Shown here piece by piece: positions 41,875 through 50,763 of a stretch of DNA of 64,000 nucleotides (position 1 is its first letter; the number at the start of each line of letters is the position of its first letter). The stretch lies in NCBI RefSeq assembly GCF_015708085.1, contig NZ_JADNYM010000025.1, positions 1 through 64,000 on the forward strand, read 5' to 3'. Source of the stretch: Arthrobacter terrae. GTDB taxonomy: Bacteria; Actinomycetota; Actinomycetes; Actinomycetales; Micrococcaceae. The translations under genes were made by a program, and so were the position numbers. The notes under the pieces were generated by a model that was given only the letters and a program-made list of their open reading frames with translations, did not search any database and was not told the DNA's origin.

Positions 41875-43219
41875 TGGGGCCCTCCTGTGGTGAGTCGTGC
41901 CGGGTTGAATCCTGCGCTGCCTGTTGTGCGGCCTGTCCGGCCCTGGCCGCCAGTTGTGCTCCAGCGGCGACGACGAGCCCGGCCGGCCCGGCAGCCGCCC
42001 CCGCCCCCGACGCTGCACCGGCACCGGCAGTGCCGGCAGCAGCTCCAGCCCCCGCCCCAGCTCCTGCAGTCCCCGCGGTTGCGGTGCCTGCAGTACCAGC
42101 TCCTGTGGTTCCTGCGGTAGCAGTGGTTGTGGTGCTGGTGGCTCCGCCCGGGCCTGTGGGACCGGTCGAGCCCGGCGTCGGCAGTCCACCGCCTCCCTGG
42201 GGTCCGGGTGTTCCGTCACTGCCCTTCGGAGAGGTGCCGGGTTGGTCACTGTGCGTGCTCGCTGGTGTCGGGGCGGCATTTCCTTTGCCGCTGCCGCTGC
42301 GCCCCAGGGAGACAGCGCCTGTGGCCATGGCACCAACGGCCATCCCGGCCCCGGCACCGCCGCCGGAGGCAACGGCGCCTACCATTGGCGTGACGAACCG
42401 CATGAGCGCCGGCAACGCGAACAGGGCGACAACCATCAGCGTGAACCCGGTGATGGACCCGATCAAAGTGTCCTTCCCAGTGTTGTTTCCCATCAGGAGG
42501 AACGCGACCGAGTACACGATCGCCGCGGCGGGTTTGTAGAGGATGAAAGCCAGGGTCCAGCCGACTGCTTTTTGGAACCACTGCCTGCCCATCTCGGTGT
42601 TCGTGAAAGCGGCCGTGGTGGGCAGGATACCGGCCAGGATCACCAGCATGCCGCTGCGGATGACCATCAGGACGATCTGGACGAGGGAGGCAAGTAACCC
42701 GATCAGTCCCAGGATGATGAGGATAAACACCCCAACGCCGGTGGGGGTGATCAGGACGACGATGTGCATTGCCTCAGCAAAGCCCTTACCATCCGTGGAA
42801 CGGTTGATGATGGACGCTGAGAAAGCATCCGCTGCGATGACCAGGATCGAGATGACACCCAGGCCCAGACCCGAGACCACGGTGAGCGTGACCAGAGAGC
42901 GTAAAAGCTCTTTCAACGGTGCCCCGCGCTGTTCCCAGATCATTCGGATGCCACCGACAATGACGGCGAGGACCGCTAACGCCACCGTCCAGACCATCAA
43001 TTCGCTGTTCACTATCGACACGACCGGGCTCGGCGTCGTTCCGTCTGCACTGGCCAGATTCACCGTCGGCGTGGACACCCAGAACGTCGACAGTGTCGTC
43101 ACCATCTGACTCATGCCCTCCATAATGGCTTTCGCCATATTGCCCATGGCATCGTTGCTCAAATCAGAGACGGCGTTGCCAACCCCACACCCTATGTCCC
43201 CAAAACCGCATTCGGCCAT
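41861..43219 (-). CDS. VirB6/TrbL-like polytopic membrane protein
   Basis: A 452-residue protein. Residues 1-60 contain MAECGFGDIGCGVGNAVSDL, which is a start common to actinobacterial VirB6-like proteins. About five or six membrane segments follow between 75 and 290 (VALAVLAVIVGGIRMIWEQ, GVGVFILIILGLIGLLASLV, MVVALFALPALMRFVTPM). The last 150 residues are a low-complexity Gly/Ala/Thr/Pro tail. It would form part of the inner-membrane channel. Codon repetition in the tail is high (GCCGGC, GCAACC), suggesting slippage-prone DNA. Confidence 0.85.
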   Translation of the reverse strand: MAECGFGDIGCGVGNAVSDLSNDAMGNMAKAIMEGMSQMVTTLSTFWVSTPTVNLASADGTTPSPVVSIVNSELMVWTVALAVLAVIVGGIRMIWEQRGAPLKELLRSLVTLTVVSGLGLGVISILVIAADAFSASIINRSTDGKGFAEAMHIVVLITPTGVGVFILIILGLIGLLASLVQIVLMVIRSGMLVILAGILPTTAAFTNTEMGRQWFQKAVGWTLAFILYKPAAAIVYSVAFLLMGNNTGKDTLIGSITGFTLMVVALFALPALMRFVTPMVGAVASGGGAGAGMAVGAMATGAVSLGRSGSGKGNAAPTPASTHSDQPGTSPKGSDGTPGPQGGGGLPTPGSTGPTGPGGATSTTTTATAGTTGAGTAGTATAGTAGAGAGAGAAAGTAGAGAASGAGAAAGPAGLVVAAGAQLAARAGQAAQQAAQDSTRHDSPQEGPSGSN

Positions 43220-43220
43220 A

Positions 43221-43985
43221 TCAGACTCCGGACCAAAGGATAAAGCCGCTCAGATCGCTGATCTGTGTGGTCCCCGTGAAGGTAGTTCCGTCGTCCGCTG
43301 GTTTAACTTTCCAGTCCCCGCCCATCCACCGCATGGACAGAGTAAGGCGGGCATAGGCGCCTTTCTCGGTCTGAAAGGCAAGATCGATGTTCGCCTCTTC
43401 CGGGGTATAGGACTTGATCAGGAAACCGCGGACCTGAATCGGGGTGCTTGAACCCGAAGAACCCGAATCAGCAGCAGCTTGCTTCATAGCGGCATCCCTT
43501 CCTGCTCCAGGAACCAGCAGTTTTTCGGCTAATTGCCGCTCAAGTACCGAAGAACCTGATGAACCAAGGGCGGCGACATTCATTGCTGCGTACAAAGCCC
43601 CAGTGGGAGACTGCGCAAAGCAGGACCGAAAGCCGTTTTCGTCAGTTCTCCGTGGTCCAAAGGTTTTCGGATCAGTAGGCGTAGCAATTTTCCCGACAAG
43701 CTCCCACTTGGACTTCGGCGCAGTTCCCAGCGTCTTTTCCGACGACGAGGCCAGTCCGCAGACGCTCTTATTGGACGCTGTTGTCGCAGAAGTGCCGGGA
43801 CTCGCTGCCGGTGCGCTGCTAGAGCCTGCGGCCGCTGGTGCCGGCTGTGCGTTGCTGTCGCCTTTGGGGAGTAGGAAGATGACGGCGGTGGCTGCGATCA
43901 GGGCGATGACCAGGGCGGCAGCAATGATGAACCCGGGTTTGGTGAACGGATTGGTCTCCGTGGTGCTCTCTGTTGACTGGCTCAT
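43221..43985 (-). CDS. membrane-anchored transfer protein (TcpC/VirB8-position)
   Basis: A 254-residue protein with one N-terminal membrane anchor (FIIAAALVIALIAATAVIFLL), a Ser/Ala/Pro linker and an outer domain. The outer part has ENGFRSCFAQSPTGALYAAM and ends LTLSMRWMGGDWKVKPADDG. It looks like the NTF2-like domains of VirB8/TcpC, which help to assemble the channel, but this is by position and layout. The start is the ATG at 43985 with GGGAGG upstream. The longer frame to 44108 overlaps the pilin-like gene and is not real. Confidence 0.7.
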   Translation of the reverse strand: MSQSTESTTETNPFTKPGFIIAAALVIALIAATAVIFLLPKGDSNAQPAPAAAGSSSAPAASPGTSATTASNKSVCGLASSSEKTLGTAPKSKWELVGKIATPTDPKTFGPRRTDENGFRSCFAQSPTGALYAAMNVAALGSSGSSVLERQLAEKLLVPGAGRDAAMKQAAADSGSSGSSTPIQVRGFLIKSYTPEEANIDLAFQTEKGAYARLTLSMRWMGGDWKVKPADDGTTFTGTTQISDLSGFILWSGV

Positions 43986-44013
43986 GGTGAACCTCCCGTT
44001 GGTTGGTGCTGGC

Positions 44014-44283
44014 TTAGACGAAGGCGCGGACGATGCCTGCGGCGCTGGTGATGATGATGCAGCCCAAGAGGACCCAGCCGAGTTTGGCGAGGGCCTGGCC
44101 GCCCTCACCGCGCTGGAGCTGAATGACCATACCGATACCGACGATGATCACGCCCAGGACGCCCAGGACCAGACCGATACCGGAGGCCCAGTTCAGGATC
44201 GTGAGCAGCCCGCCGGCCTCGGGCGGGACGACCGGGGTGGGGTCGGGGATGACGTTTACTGCCAGTGTGGACAAGGAATTCAT
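44014..44283 (-). CDS. pilin-like small membrane protein
   Basis: An 89-residue protein with two membrane segments (GIGLVLGVLGVIIVGIGMVI, AKLGWVLLGCIIITSAAGIV) joined by a basic loop QLQRGEGGQAL. Size, order and place in the operon are like VirB2/TrbC or the small TcpD-like proteins. GAAAGGTC precedes the ATG at 44283, which overlaps the control region of the DUF6668-like gene end. No signal peptide is clear. Confidence 0.75.
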   Translation of the reverse strand: MNSLSTLAVNVIPDPTPVVPPEAGGLLTILNWASGIGLVLGVLGVIIVGIGMVIQLQRGEGGQALAKLGWVLLGCIIITSAAGIVRAFV

Positions 44284-44297
44284 GAACGGGAGACCTT

Positions 44298-44912
44298 TCA
44301 AAAGGTGGTGCTGGGGGTGGTGTCGGTAGCCAAAGCGGTTAAGTCAGTGATGAAGCGTTGGTACTCCCGGTCCGGCGGCACGGTGGTGGAGCCCCCGTGC
44401 CGCCAGGCCTGGACCCAGGGCAGGATCCAGAGCCGGGGCGCTCCGCCGCCGATGATGGCGGCGAAGTCCCGCAAGGGTTTGGGAGTTTTCCCCGGGGCGT
44501 CAGCCAGGATCGCAAGGCCGAGCAGCTCAACCGCGGGTGCTGCACCTGAGGCCCATTGGGTCAGTGCGTTCCGGGCCGCTGTCAGGCCGTGCATGTCGGC
44601 CCGGCAGGCCAGCAGCACCCGCGGGGTGCTTCCCTCCTGGATGACGGGCCAGCAGTGATCGCTCACGCGTGCCCCGTCGATGAGGTCAGCGATGCGGCTT
44701 TCACCGGCTCCCCCATGGGCACCGGTGATCCACAGCACTGCGGAGCCGGAGACGGTGCGGCAGGCGAGGCGGTCTGCTGCGTCAGGTGCCACCATTCCCC
44801 GCAAGGGGGTACTGATCACCGTCGCAGGGAGCAGGTACGCGTCCGGGGCTGCCTCGCCCGCGCCTTCGGGGGTGGTTGGGTGGGTGAGCCAGGGGTTCAG
44901 GGACTGTTGCAT
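44298..44912 (-). CDS. DUF6668-like P-loop-like transfer protein
   Basis: A 204-residue protein. SAVLWITGAHGGAGESRIAD has the look of a P-loop strand and loop, but the Lys that binds phosphate is absent (GAGES for GGxGKS/T). PRVLLACRADMHGLTAARNA and VELLGLAILADAPGKTPKPL follow as in DUF6668 family members of actinobacterial transfer loci. It probably is a non-hydrolysing relative of SIMIBI ATPases. GAAAGGAGG 5 bases before the ATG at 44912 fixes the start; the frame further up belongs to no gene. Confidence 0.7.
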   Translation of the reverse strand: MQQSLNPWLTHPTTPEGAGEAAPDAYLLPATVISTPLRGMVAPDAADRLACRTVSGSAVLWITGAHGGAGESRIADLIDGARVSDHCWPVIQEGSTPRVLLACRADMHGLTAARNALTQWASGAAPAVELLGLAILADAPGKTPKPLRDFAAIIGGGAPRLWILPWVQAWRHGGSTTVPPDREYQRFITDLTALATDTTPSTTF

Positions 44913-44949
44913 GTTTCCTCCTTTCAACGTTTTTTCGTTGCTGAGTGCT

Positions 44950-46434
44950 TTAGAAGCCGGCAGCGACAGCGGCCGCTGCGGCCAACCACGCCCTTCGTGT
45001 GGCGGGTTGGAGGGCTTCGTAGCGGATAGGGCCGTTGACCAGGGCCGGATCGTAGGGAATCCGGACCACGGCCCGGACGAACGGTTCAAAACCGTCAGCG
45101 ATCCGCTGCGCTTCGTCTTTGGCCCGTCTCACGGCGTCCCCGCTCATGTGGGGCTTGGAGTCAGTGGACTCGGAGACGATGACGACCGCGTTGCGGGCCA
45201 GCTCCGCGTCGTGGCCGCCACGGGATTCGAGCGTCTGCAGGGTCAGCCGGGCAGCTTCGGCGCGGTCCTCGATGGCGGTGACGGGGACGACGAGCTGGTT
45301 GGTGTGCTCGATCATCCGCCGCCAGTTCGCGGCCCGGGCCGTGTTACCGGAGTCCATGATCACCAGCCGGTAATAGCGGGTGAGGACCTGGTGGGCGATA
45401 TCGACTTCCTCAGCGGTCACTTCATGATCGCCTTCTTCGTTTTCATCCGAGCGCAGGACATCGAATTTATCCCCCGTTTGGTGATGGACGAACTGGGCGA
45501 TTTCGGCTGCGTTCGTTGCCGGGGACAGCAGCCCGGTTGAGGAATCAATAAGGTCCAGGACGCTGCGGTCGTGGGATCCTTTTTCTGTCCGCCATCCCAG
45601 GGTGCCTTGGGATTCGTTGTTGTCCCAGGCCACGGTGGCAGCCCCGCTGTAACGGGCCAGGATGGCCGAGAGCATCACCACGGTCGGGGTCTTGTTCGCC
45701 CCGCCTTTACGGTTGACCACGGCAATGGTGCGGGGACCGGGCCAGTGCTGGCTGACCATGCGGATATCCTCCCGCTCCGAAAGTTCTTCCGCTGAGGGGC
45801 CCAACCGGAGCCCCAGGCGCGTGAGGGTGCCGCGCCAGCCCTGTGTGGCCGGTTCCAGCACCGGGGCGCTGACCAGGAAGGAGGTTTCCTTCAAACTCCG
45901 CCGCGTCGGCGCCGTTTCTTCAGCCACTGCAGCCGGCTGCGGTCCCGGGGTGGCCGGCAACCCCCTGCTGCCGGAGGCGACTGAAGTGGGCGCCCCCGGT
46001 TGACGGTCCACCGGTGTGGCGGGGGCCGGAACCGCCGTGGGCGCTACGGCGGCCACCGGCTCAGGGACAGCAGCAGGTGCAGCAGGGACAGCATCAATTA
46101 CGGCCGGTGCTCCGGTCTCGGGCGCGGTTTCCGGAGCATCTGCCCGGCGGCGGGTCGGATGCGCCTGGTAGGAGAGAGATTCAATCCTGTGATCCGGGTG
46201 CACGATCAGTTCACCGTGCCCTTCGGGATCCTCAATCCGGACCCGCACGGGGCGCTTCAACGTCTGCGCCTCGACCACCACCAGGGCCAGGGCATTGCGG
46301 CGAAGTTCCTGCACGGACTCCCCGGCAGGAACGACGCGGGAATTCCCCGCGACGATGACCTCCGCGGTCCCGTTAACGCCGACAATGGCCCTGATGCTGG
46401 GAAAAGCCAGGACCTCGGTTGGTGTAGTACCCAT
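44950..46434 (-). CDS. MinD/ParA-like ATPase, EspI/SCO5717 type
   Basis: A 494-residue protein. Residues 1-85 form an ordered head, 90-185 are a Pro/Ala linker, and an ATPase domain follows. Its P-loop, VVNRKGGANKTPTVVM at about 240, is the variant KGGxNKT(P)T form seen in EspI-like and SCO5717-like proteins that accompany secretion systems, not the KGGVGKT of partition proteins. DNNESQGTLGWR and RLVIMDSGNTARAANWRRM are the next ATPase blocks. I expect a role in coordinating the secretion apparatus rather than plasmid partition. Confidence 0.8.
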   Translation of the reverse strand: MGTTPTEVLAFPSIRAIVGVNGTAEVIVAGNSRVVPAGESVQELRRNALALVVVEAQTLKRPVRVRIEDPEGHGELIVHPDHRIESLSYQAHPTRRRADAPETAPETGAPAVIDAVPAAPAAVPEPVAAVAPTAVPAPATPVDRQPGAPTSVASGSRGLPATPGPQPAAVAEETAPTRRSLKETSFLVSAPVLEPATQGWRGTLTRLGLRLGPSAEELSEREDIRMVSQHWPGPRTIAVVNRKGGANKTPTVVMLSAILARYSGAATVAWDNNESQGTLGWRTEKGSHDRSVLDLIDSSTGLLSPATNAAEIAQFVHHQTGDKFDVLRSDENEEGDHEVTAEEVDIAHQVLTRYYRLVIMDSGNTARAANWRRMIEHTNQLVVPVTAIEDRAEAARLTLQTLESRGGHDAELARNAVVIVSESTDSKPHMSGDAVRRAKDEAQRIADGFEPFVRAVVRIPYDPALVNGPIRYEALQPATRRAWLAAAAAVAAGF

Positions 46435-46476
46435 GAACTTCTTCCTTACCTATATGAGATGCAAAAAGTGCCGCGC

Positions 46477-47016
46477 TTAGGCGGCCGGTGGTGTGAGCCG
46501 GTTGACCTTCCACCCGGCGTCCTTGCCCCTGCGCAGCAGCTGCAGCGTGTAGGTCCCGGCATTGGTGGGGACCGCTGCCGTGACGCCGAAACCGTTCGCC
46601 TCATCAACGCTGAGCGTGGCCGGGCCGGTGACACGGTGAGCGGGTATGTTGGCCGGGTCAACGGCCGAGTAGTCGGCAATGGCCTGCGGGGTCAGCCACC
46701 GGGCAAGGTCATTGGCCCACTGCCTTTCCTCCACCGCCGGGCGGGCGAAATCCGCCATGGCTTTCCCTGCGACGTCCACAGCCCTGTCCTTACTGGCCTG
46801 ATCCCAGCGGATACCCAGGGTCGCCGGGGCCGTTCCGCCAGGTGCCTGCGGCCCGCTGTTGGCGCTCAACGACACCGGCGCGGACGCGGTGGGGGCGGTG
46901 CTGGTCGCTGATTCCGCCGGCGCCGGGGTAGTAGTTGCTGCCGGTGCACACGAAACACAGAACACGGCCACGGTGCTGGCGACGGCGGCGGCGAGCAGGG
47001 TCAGGGGCTTTTTCAC
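46477..47016 (-). CDS. transfer-region lipoprotein
   Basis: A 179-residue protein with a lipoprotein signal (KKPLTLLAAAVASTVAVFCVSC) and likely acylated Cys at about 20 or 23. A Thr/Ala/Pro-rich linker follows. The domain near the end, VPTNAGTYTLQLLRRGKDAGWKVN, looks NTF2-like. It starts at an ATG that overlaps the previous stop by four bases, so it is coupled to the CHAP protein gene. It probably sits on the outer face of the membrane as part of the channel. Confidence 0.75.
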   Translation of the reverse strand: MKKPLTLLAAAVASTVAVFCVSCAPAATTTPAPAESATSTAPTASAPVSLSANSGPQAPGGTAPATLGIRWDQASKDRAVDVAGKAMADFARPAVEERQWANDLARWLTPQAIADYSAVDPANIPAHRVTGPATLSVDEANGFGVTAAVPTNAGTYTLQLLRRGKDAGWKVNRLTPPAA

Positions 47017-48095
47017 TTCTTCTCCTCTTGGCTGGGCAGGTACAGGAACGATGAGGGGACCTTGCTGGACACGGTCCGGGTGTAGTAGTTGTGGTCATCC
47101 GGGGCCGGCTTGCCGTTGTAGCCCTCTTCGACGTAGGTCCCGTCAGTGTTGACGGCCTTGACCACGGCGACATGGCCGAAGTTCGGGTCCGCTCCCCCGG
47201 TTCCCGGTGCGTACCAAACAACCGCACCAACCCTGGGTGTGTTGCCGGTAGGCCAGCCCTTGGCGTCCCACCCGGCCTTCCACGTCAAAGCCGAGCCAAG
47301 GACCTGCCCATCCGGGCGGAACGTGGCGTTAAGGAACTTAAACGGTGCACTCGTCGACCCCATCTGCTGGTTCACCCGCCACAAAGCGAAGTCCACGCAC
47401 TCCCGGTAGTACATGCCCAACGGGGAAGTGCTGGCAGCACCGGCGCCAACCTGCACCCAGGTCGGAGAGTTCTTCCACGGGTAGTCATCCCCGGCACCGG
47501 ACTGTCCAGGAATGGCGCAGCCGCTGCCTTCCACGGAGAACTGAGAGTTCGAAAGTGCCTGAACAATTTTGACGGCCTCGGGCCAATACTTCTGGTAGTG
47601 ATATGGGTCCGCGTTGCGCTGAACCTTGCTGGCAGCCAGTGTCGGTTCCAACAACTCCCAACCAGCGACCCCCTGCAAAGCCTTAATGAAGTTGGTAGCG
47701 CTGATAGAGGGGTCCATACGGTCCGCGTAGGAGCCCCACGCGCCGTTATCACGCTGCTGAAACACCCCCCGAGAATCAGGACCGGCACCGTCACCGTAAT
47801 CCAAAACACGCAATCCCGACTCCCCCAGAGCCACCATCACGCTGATCATCTGCCCCTTTACAGACAGACCCAGCACCTTTCCAGCACCCATGACCGCCGC
47901 CGCGTTCTTCAACTGCTCTTGGGTATAGCCCTCAACCTGGGTGTTGCCGTCAATGACGACGGAAACGGCCGGGCCGCAATCAGCAACGGCTGGCGCTGCC
48001 GGGGTCAACAGCAAGAACATGGTCATGATCGGCCCAAGGAACAGTGCAGGTACCGCGATAAGCGCCACGAGACCAAGCGATTTGGGTTGGCTCAT
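47013..48095 (-). CDS. VirB1-like cell-wall hydrolase (lysozyme-like plus CHAP)
   Basis: A 360-residue secreted or anchored protein. The membrane segment LGLVALIAVPALFLGPIMTM is near the N-terminus. A lysozyme-like part follows with MVALGESGLRVLDYGDGAGP and SRGVFQQRDNGAWGSYADRM; the Glu is a candidate catalytic residue. The C-terminal CHAP domain has Cys in YRECVDFALWRVNQQM and His in PNFGHVAVVKAV. It would open the wall for the transfer channel, combining two activities usually on separate proteins in Gram-negative systems. ATG at 48095; the ribosome site is weak. Confidence 0.85.
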   Translation of the reverse strand: MSQPKSLGLVALIAVPALFLGPIMTMFLLLTPAAPAVADCGPAVSVVIDGNTQVEGYTQEQLKNAAAVMGAGKVLGLSVKGQMISVMVALGESGLRVLDYGDGAGPDSRGVFQQRDNGAWGSYADRMDPSISATNFIKALQGVAGWELLEPTLAASKVQRNADPYHYQKYWPEAVKIVQALSNSQFSVEGSGCAIPGQSGAGDDYPWKNSPTWVQVGAGAASTSPLGMYYRECVDFALWRVNQQMGSTSAPFKFLNATFRPDGQVLGSALTWKAGWDAKGWPTGNTPRVGAVVWYAPGTGGADPNFGHVAVVKAVNTDGTYVEEGYNGKPAPDDHNYYTRTVSSKVPSSFLYLPSQEEKK

Positions 48096-48449
48096 GATCG
48101 TCCACTCATAACGAGACGTTCTCCAGGATGGGCCGTCATTGGCCGATCCGTACCGGACGGCAATGCCTCCATGACACCGCTCCCCTTTCATTGACCTCGG
48201 ATGCCGGTAGTACGTCCAGCAGAGGCTGGTCCCCAGTGAGCTCAATTTGTGTCGGCCGCCGGTTCATGCAACCAATCTAACATAATGCACTGTACTTACA
48301 TTGGAGCTGAGTAGTTCTAGCGTAGTGGCACTGTTTATATTGTTTCACTAGGCATATTCTCTCTATTTCGTAGCTTTGGGAGGGGTTGATAGTGCTGTCG
48401 CGCTAGACTGAGTCAAAGATTTTGGGAATATCACCGACGCTAGGGAGCT
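48096..48449. promoter_or_regulatory. divergent promoter region with GCACTGT boxes
   Basis: GCACTGT occurs at 48288-48294 (AATGCACTGTACTT) and at 48328-48334 (GTGGCACTGTTTAT), 40 bases apart, in an AT-rich region between the transfer operon and the MarR-XRE regulator gene. The same word, in both orientations, recurs at 51924-51961. These are candidate binding sites for the regulator. I saw no gene in this stretch. Confidence 0.55.
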
Positions 48450-49358
48450 ATGTCCGAACAACATCTGGCCCCGTCTGAGCTTCGGTATTTGCTTCTTGCC
48501 ATCTCAAGAGAATGGGAACGGGCAGTTCTGGATCAGGGCAGCACCCGTGATCTAACGAGCGCTCAAGTCGAAATATTGTTGATGCTTAACGAGTCTGGTT
48601 CTCGTTCCATGCAAGAACTCGGGGACATGTTGCTTCTGAACCGAGACCCGTTCCGATCCGTTGACTCTCTAGTTGCAAAAGGGTTGGTGGAGAGAGGCTC
48701 TGGCACGGACAAAAGAAAAGTCTTGTGGTCGCTCACAGACAACGGAATAACTACCGCTGATTCAATAATTGCCGCTGATTTTGCGCTCTTGAAGAAGTTT
48801 GTAGGCCCACACCCAGCAGAACATACCAGCATGTTGGTGAGGCTGTTACGCGAACTTCAGATGACTGTGGCCCCGTCGAGCCTCCTTGAACAGCGTTTTG
48901 GAACTCAGCAAACCCCGGCGGCACAGCTCTTGGCAGCGTCGACAACATCGCAGACACAAAAGAATCGTTCCGAGTCTGTGTCCCTGCGCCTCCACAAGGT
49001 GATTGAAATTAAGGATGCCGGCGACTCACGCCAGGCATATGAGAAATACGGTCCCCTCATGGCCGAACGCAATATGACGATGAGCTATAAATCTTGGGAA
49101 ACCCTCGTCGAACAGGGCGGTCCTGCTAGCGATTATTTTCTGAACTATCTTTCGGAAGTACTCACCGGAACAGTAAGTTATCTACTCACAGATGACGACG
49201 AGACTATTCGTGAGGTAGAAAATCGTATGCGAGCCGAGAATGCACTTTCTCTTGCTGGCGTCATCGGCTTCGGAGGCCGCGGAACATTGGACAGTGGGGC
49301 ACTCCAAGCATTGGCAGAGCTCGTCCAAAAAAGACTAGGCACGTCTGAAAAGGACTGA
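48450..49358 (+). CDS. MarR-XRE fusion regulator
   Basis: A 302-residue protein. Residues about 1-130 are a MarR winged helix (TSAQVEILLMLNESGSRSMQ, ELGDMLLLNRDPFRSVDSLV, RGSGTDKRKVLWSLTDNG). Residues 165-235 look like an XRE-type HTH with the layout of ImmA/IrrE-linked repressors (SVSLRLHKVIEI, WETLVEQGGPASDYFLNYLS, GTVSYLLTDDDETIREVE). The end (SGALQALAELVQKRL) is also typical of those repressors. Such a fusion is unusual. ATG at 48450 follows TAGGGAG. The next gene starts 3 bases after its stop. AT-richer than the transfer genes. Confidence 0.7.
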   Translation: MSEQHLAPSELRYLLLAISREWERAVLDQGSTRDLTSAQVEILLMLNESGSRSMQELGDMLLLNRDPFRSVDSLVAKGLVERGSGTDKRKVLWSLTDNGITTADSIIAADFALLKKFVGPHPAEHTSMLVRLLRELQMTVAPSSLLEQRFGTQQTPAAQLLAASTTSQTQKNRSESVSLRLHKVIEIKDAGDSRQAYEKYGPLMAERNMTMSYKSWETLVEQGGPASDYFLNYLSEVLTGTVSYLLTDDDETIREVENRMRAENALSLAGVIGFGGRGTLDSGALQALAELVQKRLGTSEKD

Positions 49359-49361
49359 GTC

Positions 49362-49817
49362 GTGCCACGGAAATATGACAACCAGCCGATCAGGATCTCG
49401 CCGCAGTCACGCATACGTGCCGAAGATGCGCTCAGCAAAATTCGGCTGTCTCCCGGTATGACCGCAAACGACGTCGTTGAAACTGTTGCGGAAGTAATCG
49501 GGAAACCGATCGTGCTCGAATCAACCGTGGACGACCGGTTTAAGACGACAACTGGTACTTTCGCCATCACTTTGGAGTTCGTTTTCATCGTCTTTCGTGG
49601 GATTGATCCTCACTCCTATCAGATGCATAGCCTCTTCCATGAGCTTGGACACCTGTTGTGCGGCCACACCAACTGCGAAAGACCAGCAACGGCTCCTGAT
49701 TCGGATCCTACCCGGCAGCTGCTCTGGAATGAAGCTGAGAGGGAGGCGGAGTTCCTCGCCTACAAGATCGCCGCTCTTATCAGCCGAAAGCCGCGCAGCA
49801 GCCAGGCGTTTGGCTGA
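49362..49817 (+). CDS. ImmA/IrrE family metallopeptidase
   Basis: A 151-residue zinc peptidase. The metal motif HELGHLLCGH is at about residues 89-98, and the third ligand is in EREAEFLAYKI at about 126. ImmA/IrrE proteins cut the paired XRE repressor, as in ICEBs1 and Deinococcus. The start is GTG at 49362, right after the regulator stop. The match with the preceding MarR-XRE protein strongly suggests a repressor/anti-repressor pair. Confidence 0.85.
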   Translation: MPRKYDNQPIRISPQSRIRAEDALSKIRLSPGMTANDVVETVAEVIGKPIVLESTVDDRFKTTTGTFAITLEFVFIVFRGIDPHSYQMHSLFHELGHLLCGHTNCERPATAPDSDPTRQLLWNEAEREAEFLAYKIAALISRKPRSSQAFG

Positions 49818-50749
49818 TGAGGGAACCCTCCACGCTACTGCTCTACCTGACAGGGATTATTTTGGTGCTGCGGGCACCGTATGCCTTGCGGACCAAAGCT
49901 TCGCGGCCAGGATGGCTGGCTGGTACCTTCGGTTTGCTTGCGGTCATTTGCCTGGGCTTTGTTATTCCTATCCCCGAGCTTGACGCCGTGCTGGGCTCGG
50001 CCGGGTACTGGAACATACTCGGGTCGACTTCAGCCATTCTGTCCTTCCACTTCATGTACCAGGCGATTCTTATCCACACATCGAGAGAAGCCGCTCGGTT
50101 TTATTACCCTGGCCTGATGCTCGCTATCGCCTGTTGTTCAGCGTGCTTCGCTCTCATCGACGACAAGCAAGAAAGATTTGTGTCTGTTGAAGGCTTTATC
50201 GCCACACTCATCGACCAACCATGGACGGCTCTCTACCTCAGCATCTACTTGGGTAGCGTGGGGATCATTTCCTTGCTCTCGCTCTATGCGGTTTGGCAGA
50301 CGGCACCGCGATCCAAAGTTTTTATTGCGGGGTTCTCCCTAGTAAGTCTTGGCAACGCGATCGATATCGGACTTCTCTGGCTTCAACACACGAAGATTGT
50401 CGGCCCCAATGTGCCGGCCTTTCTGTATAAGGTCTACATCGCACTATTTTTTGCAGGTGTCATCATTCTTTGTGGTGGGTTCCTGCGAGGGTCGTTCTAC
50501 TCCCTGCTCAGATACCACCGATTCCTTTACTACGCAGTCAGAATCTGGAGAATACTGGCTCATACGGAAGCGAAATCCCCAAATTGGCTGGCAGTTTTCC
50601 TAGACCCCAAGAACGCTTGCTACCAAGGTCTGATCCTTGTCCGTGACTTCATGGCTCTTGGCGGGTTCATCCTTAACAGCTCGGAGTTGACGCTTACCCA
50701 CAGGGCCGACGATCTTCTCACTGAATTCCCGCTCACGAACTCCTCTTGA
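49817..50749 (+). CDS. seven-helix membrane protein, MAB_1171c-like
   Basis: A 310-residue protein with about seven membrane segments (LLLYLTGIILVLRAPYALR, WLAGTFGLLAVICLGFVIP, LYLSIYLGSVGIISLLSLYA, LYKVYIALFFAGVIILCGGF) and a cytoplasmic C-terminal domain of about 75 residues. Layout and place behind an XRE/ImmA pair are like the MAB_1171c family of putative transporters or sensors in Actinobacteria. Ligand unknown. The ATG overlaps the peptidase stop by TGATG, so it is coupled. It may be a sensor that sets off the peptidase. Confidence 0.65.
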   Translation: MREPSTLLLYLTGIILVLRAPYALRTKASRPGWLAGTFGLLAVICLGFVIPIPELDAVLGSAGYWNILGSTSAILSFHFMYQAILIHTSREAARFYYPGLMLAIACCSACFALIDDKQERFVSVEGFIATLIDQPWTALYLSIYLGSVGIISLLSLYAVWQTAPRSKVFIAGFSLVSLGNAIDIGLLWLQHTKIVGPNVPAFLYKVYIALFFAGVIILCGGFLRGSFYSLLRYHRFLYYAVRIWRILAHTEAKSPNWLAVFLDPKNACYQGLILVRDFMALGGFILNSSELTLTHRADDLLTEFPLTNSS

Positions 50750-50763
50750 AGTAAGGAACACGT

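Noticed and set aside
40366-42372. A longer 668-residue version of the SCO6880-type protein
   Set aside because: The extra N-terminal 166 residues are the out-of-frame shadow of the Gly/Ala/Pro tail of the VirB6-like gene. A GTG with AGGAGGG at 41874 is the better start.
44925-44945. Sequence CGTTTTTTCGTTGCTG resembling the outer stem of the folded element
   Set aside because: It lacks a matching partner and any of the inner stems; it is better explained as the short AACG/CGTT hairpin between two operon genes.
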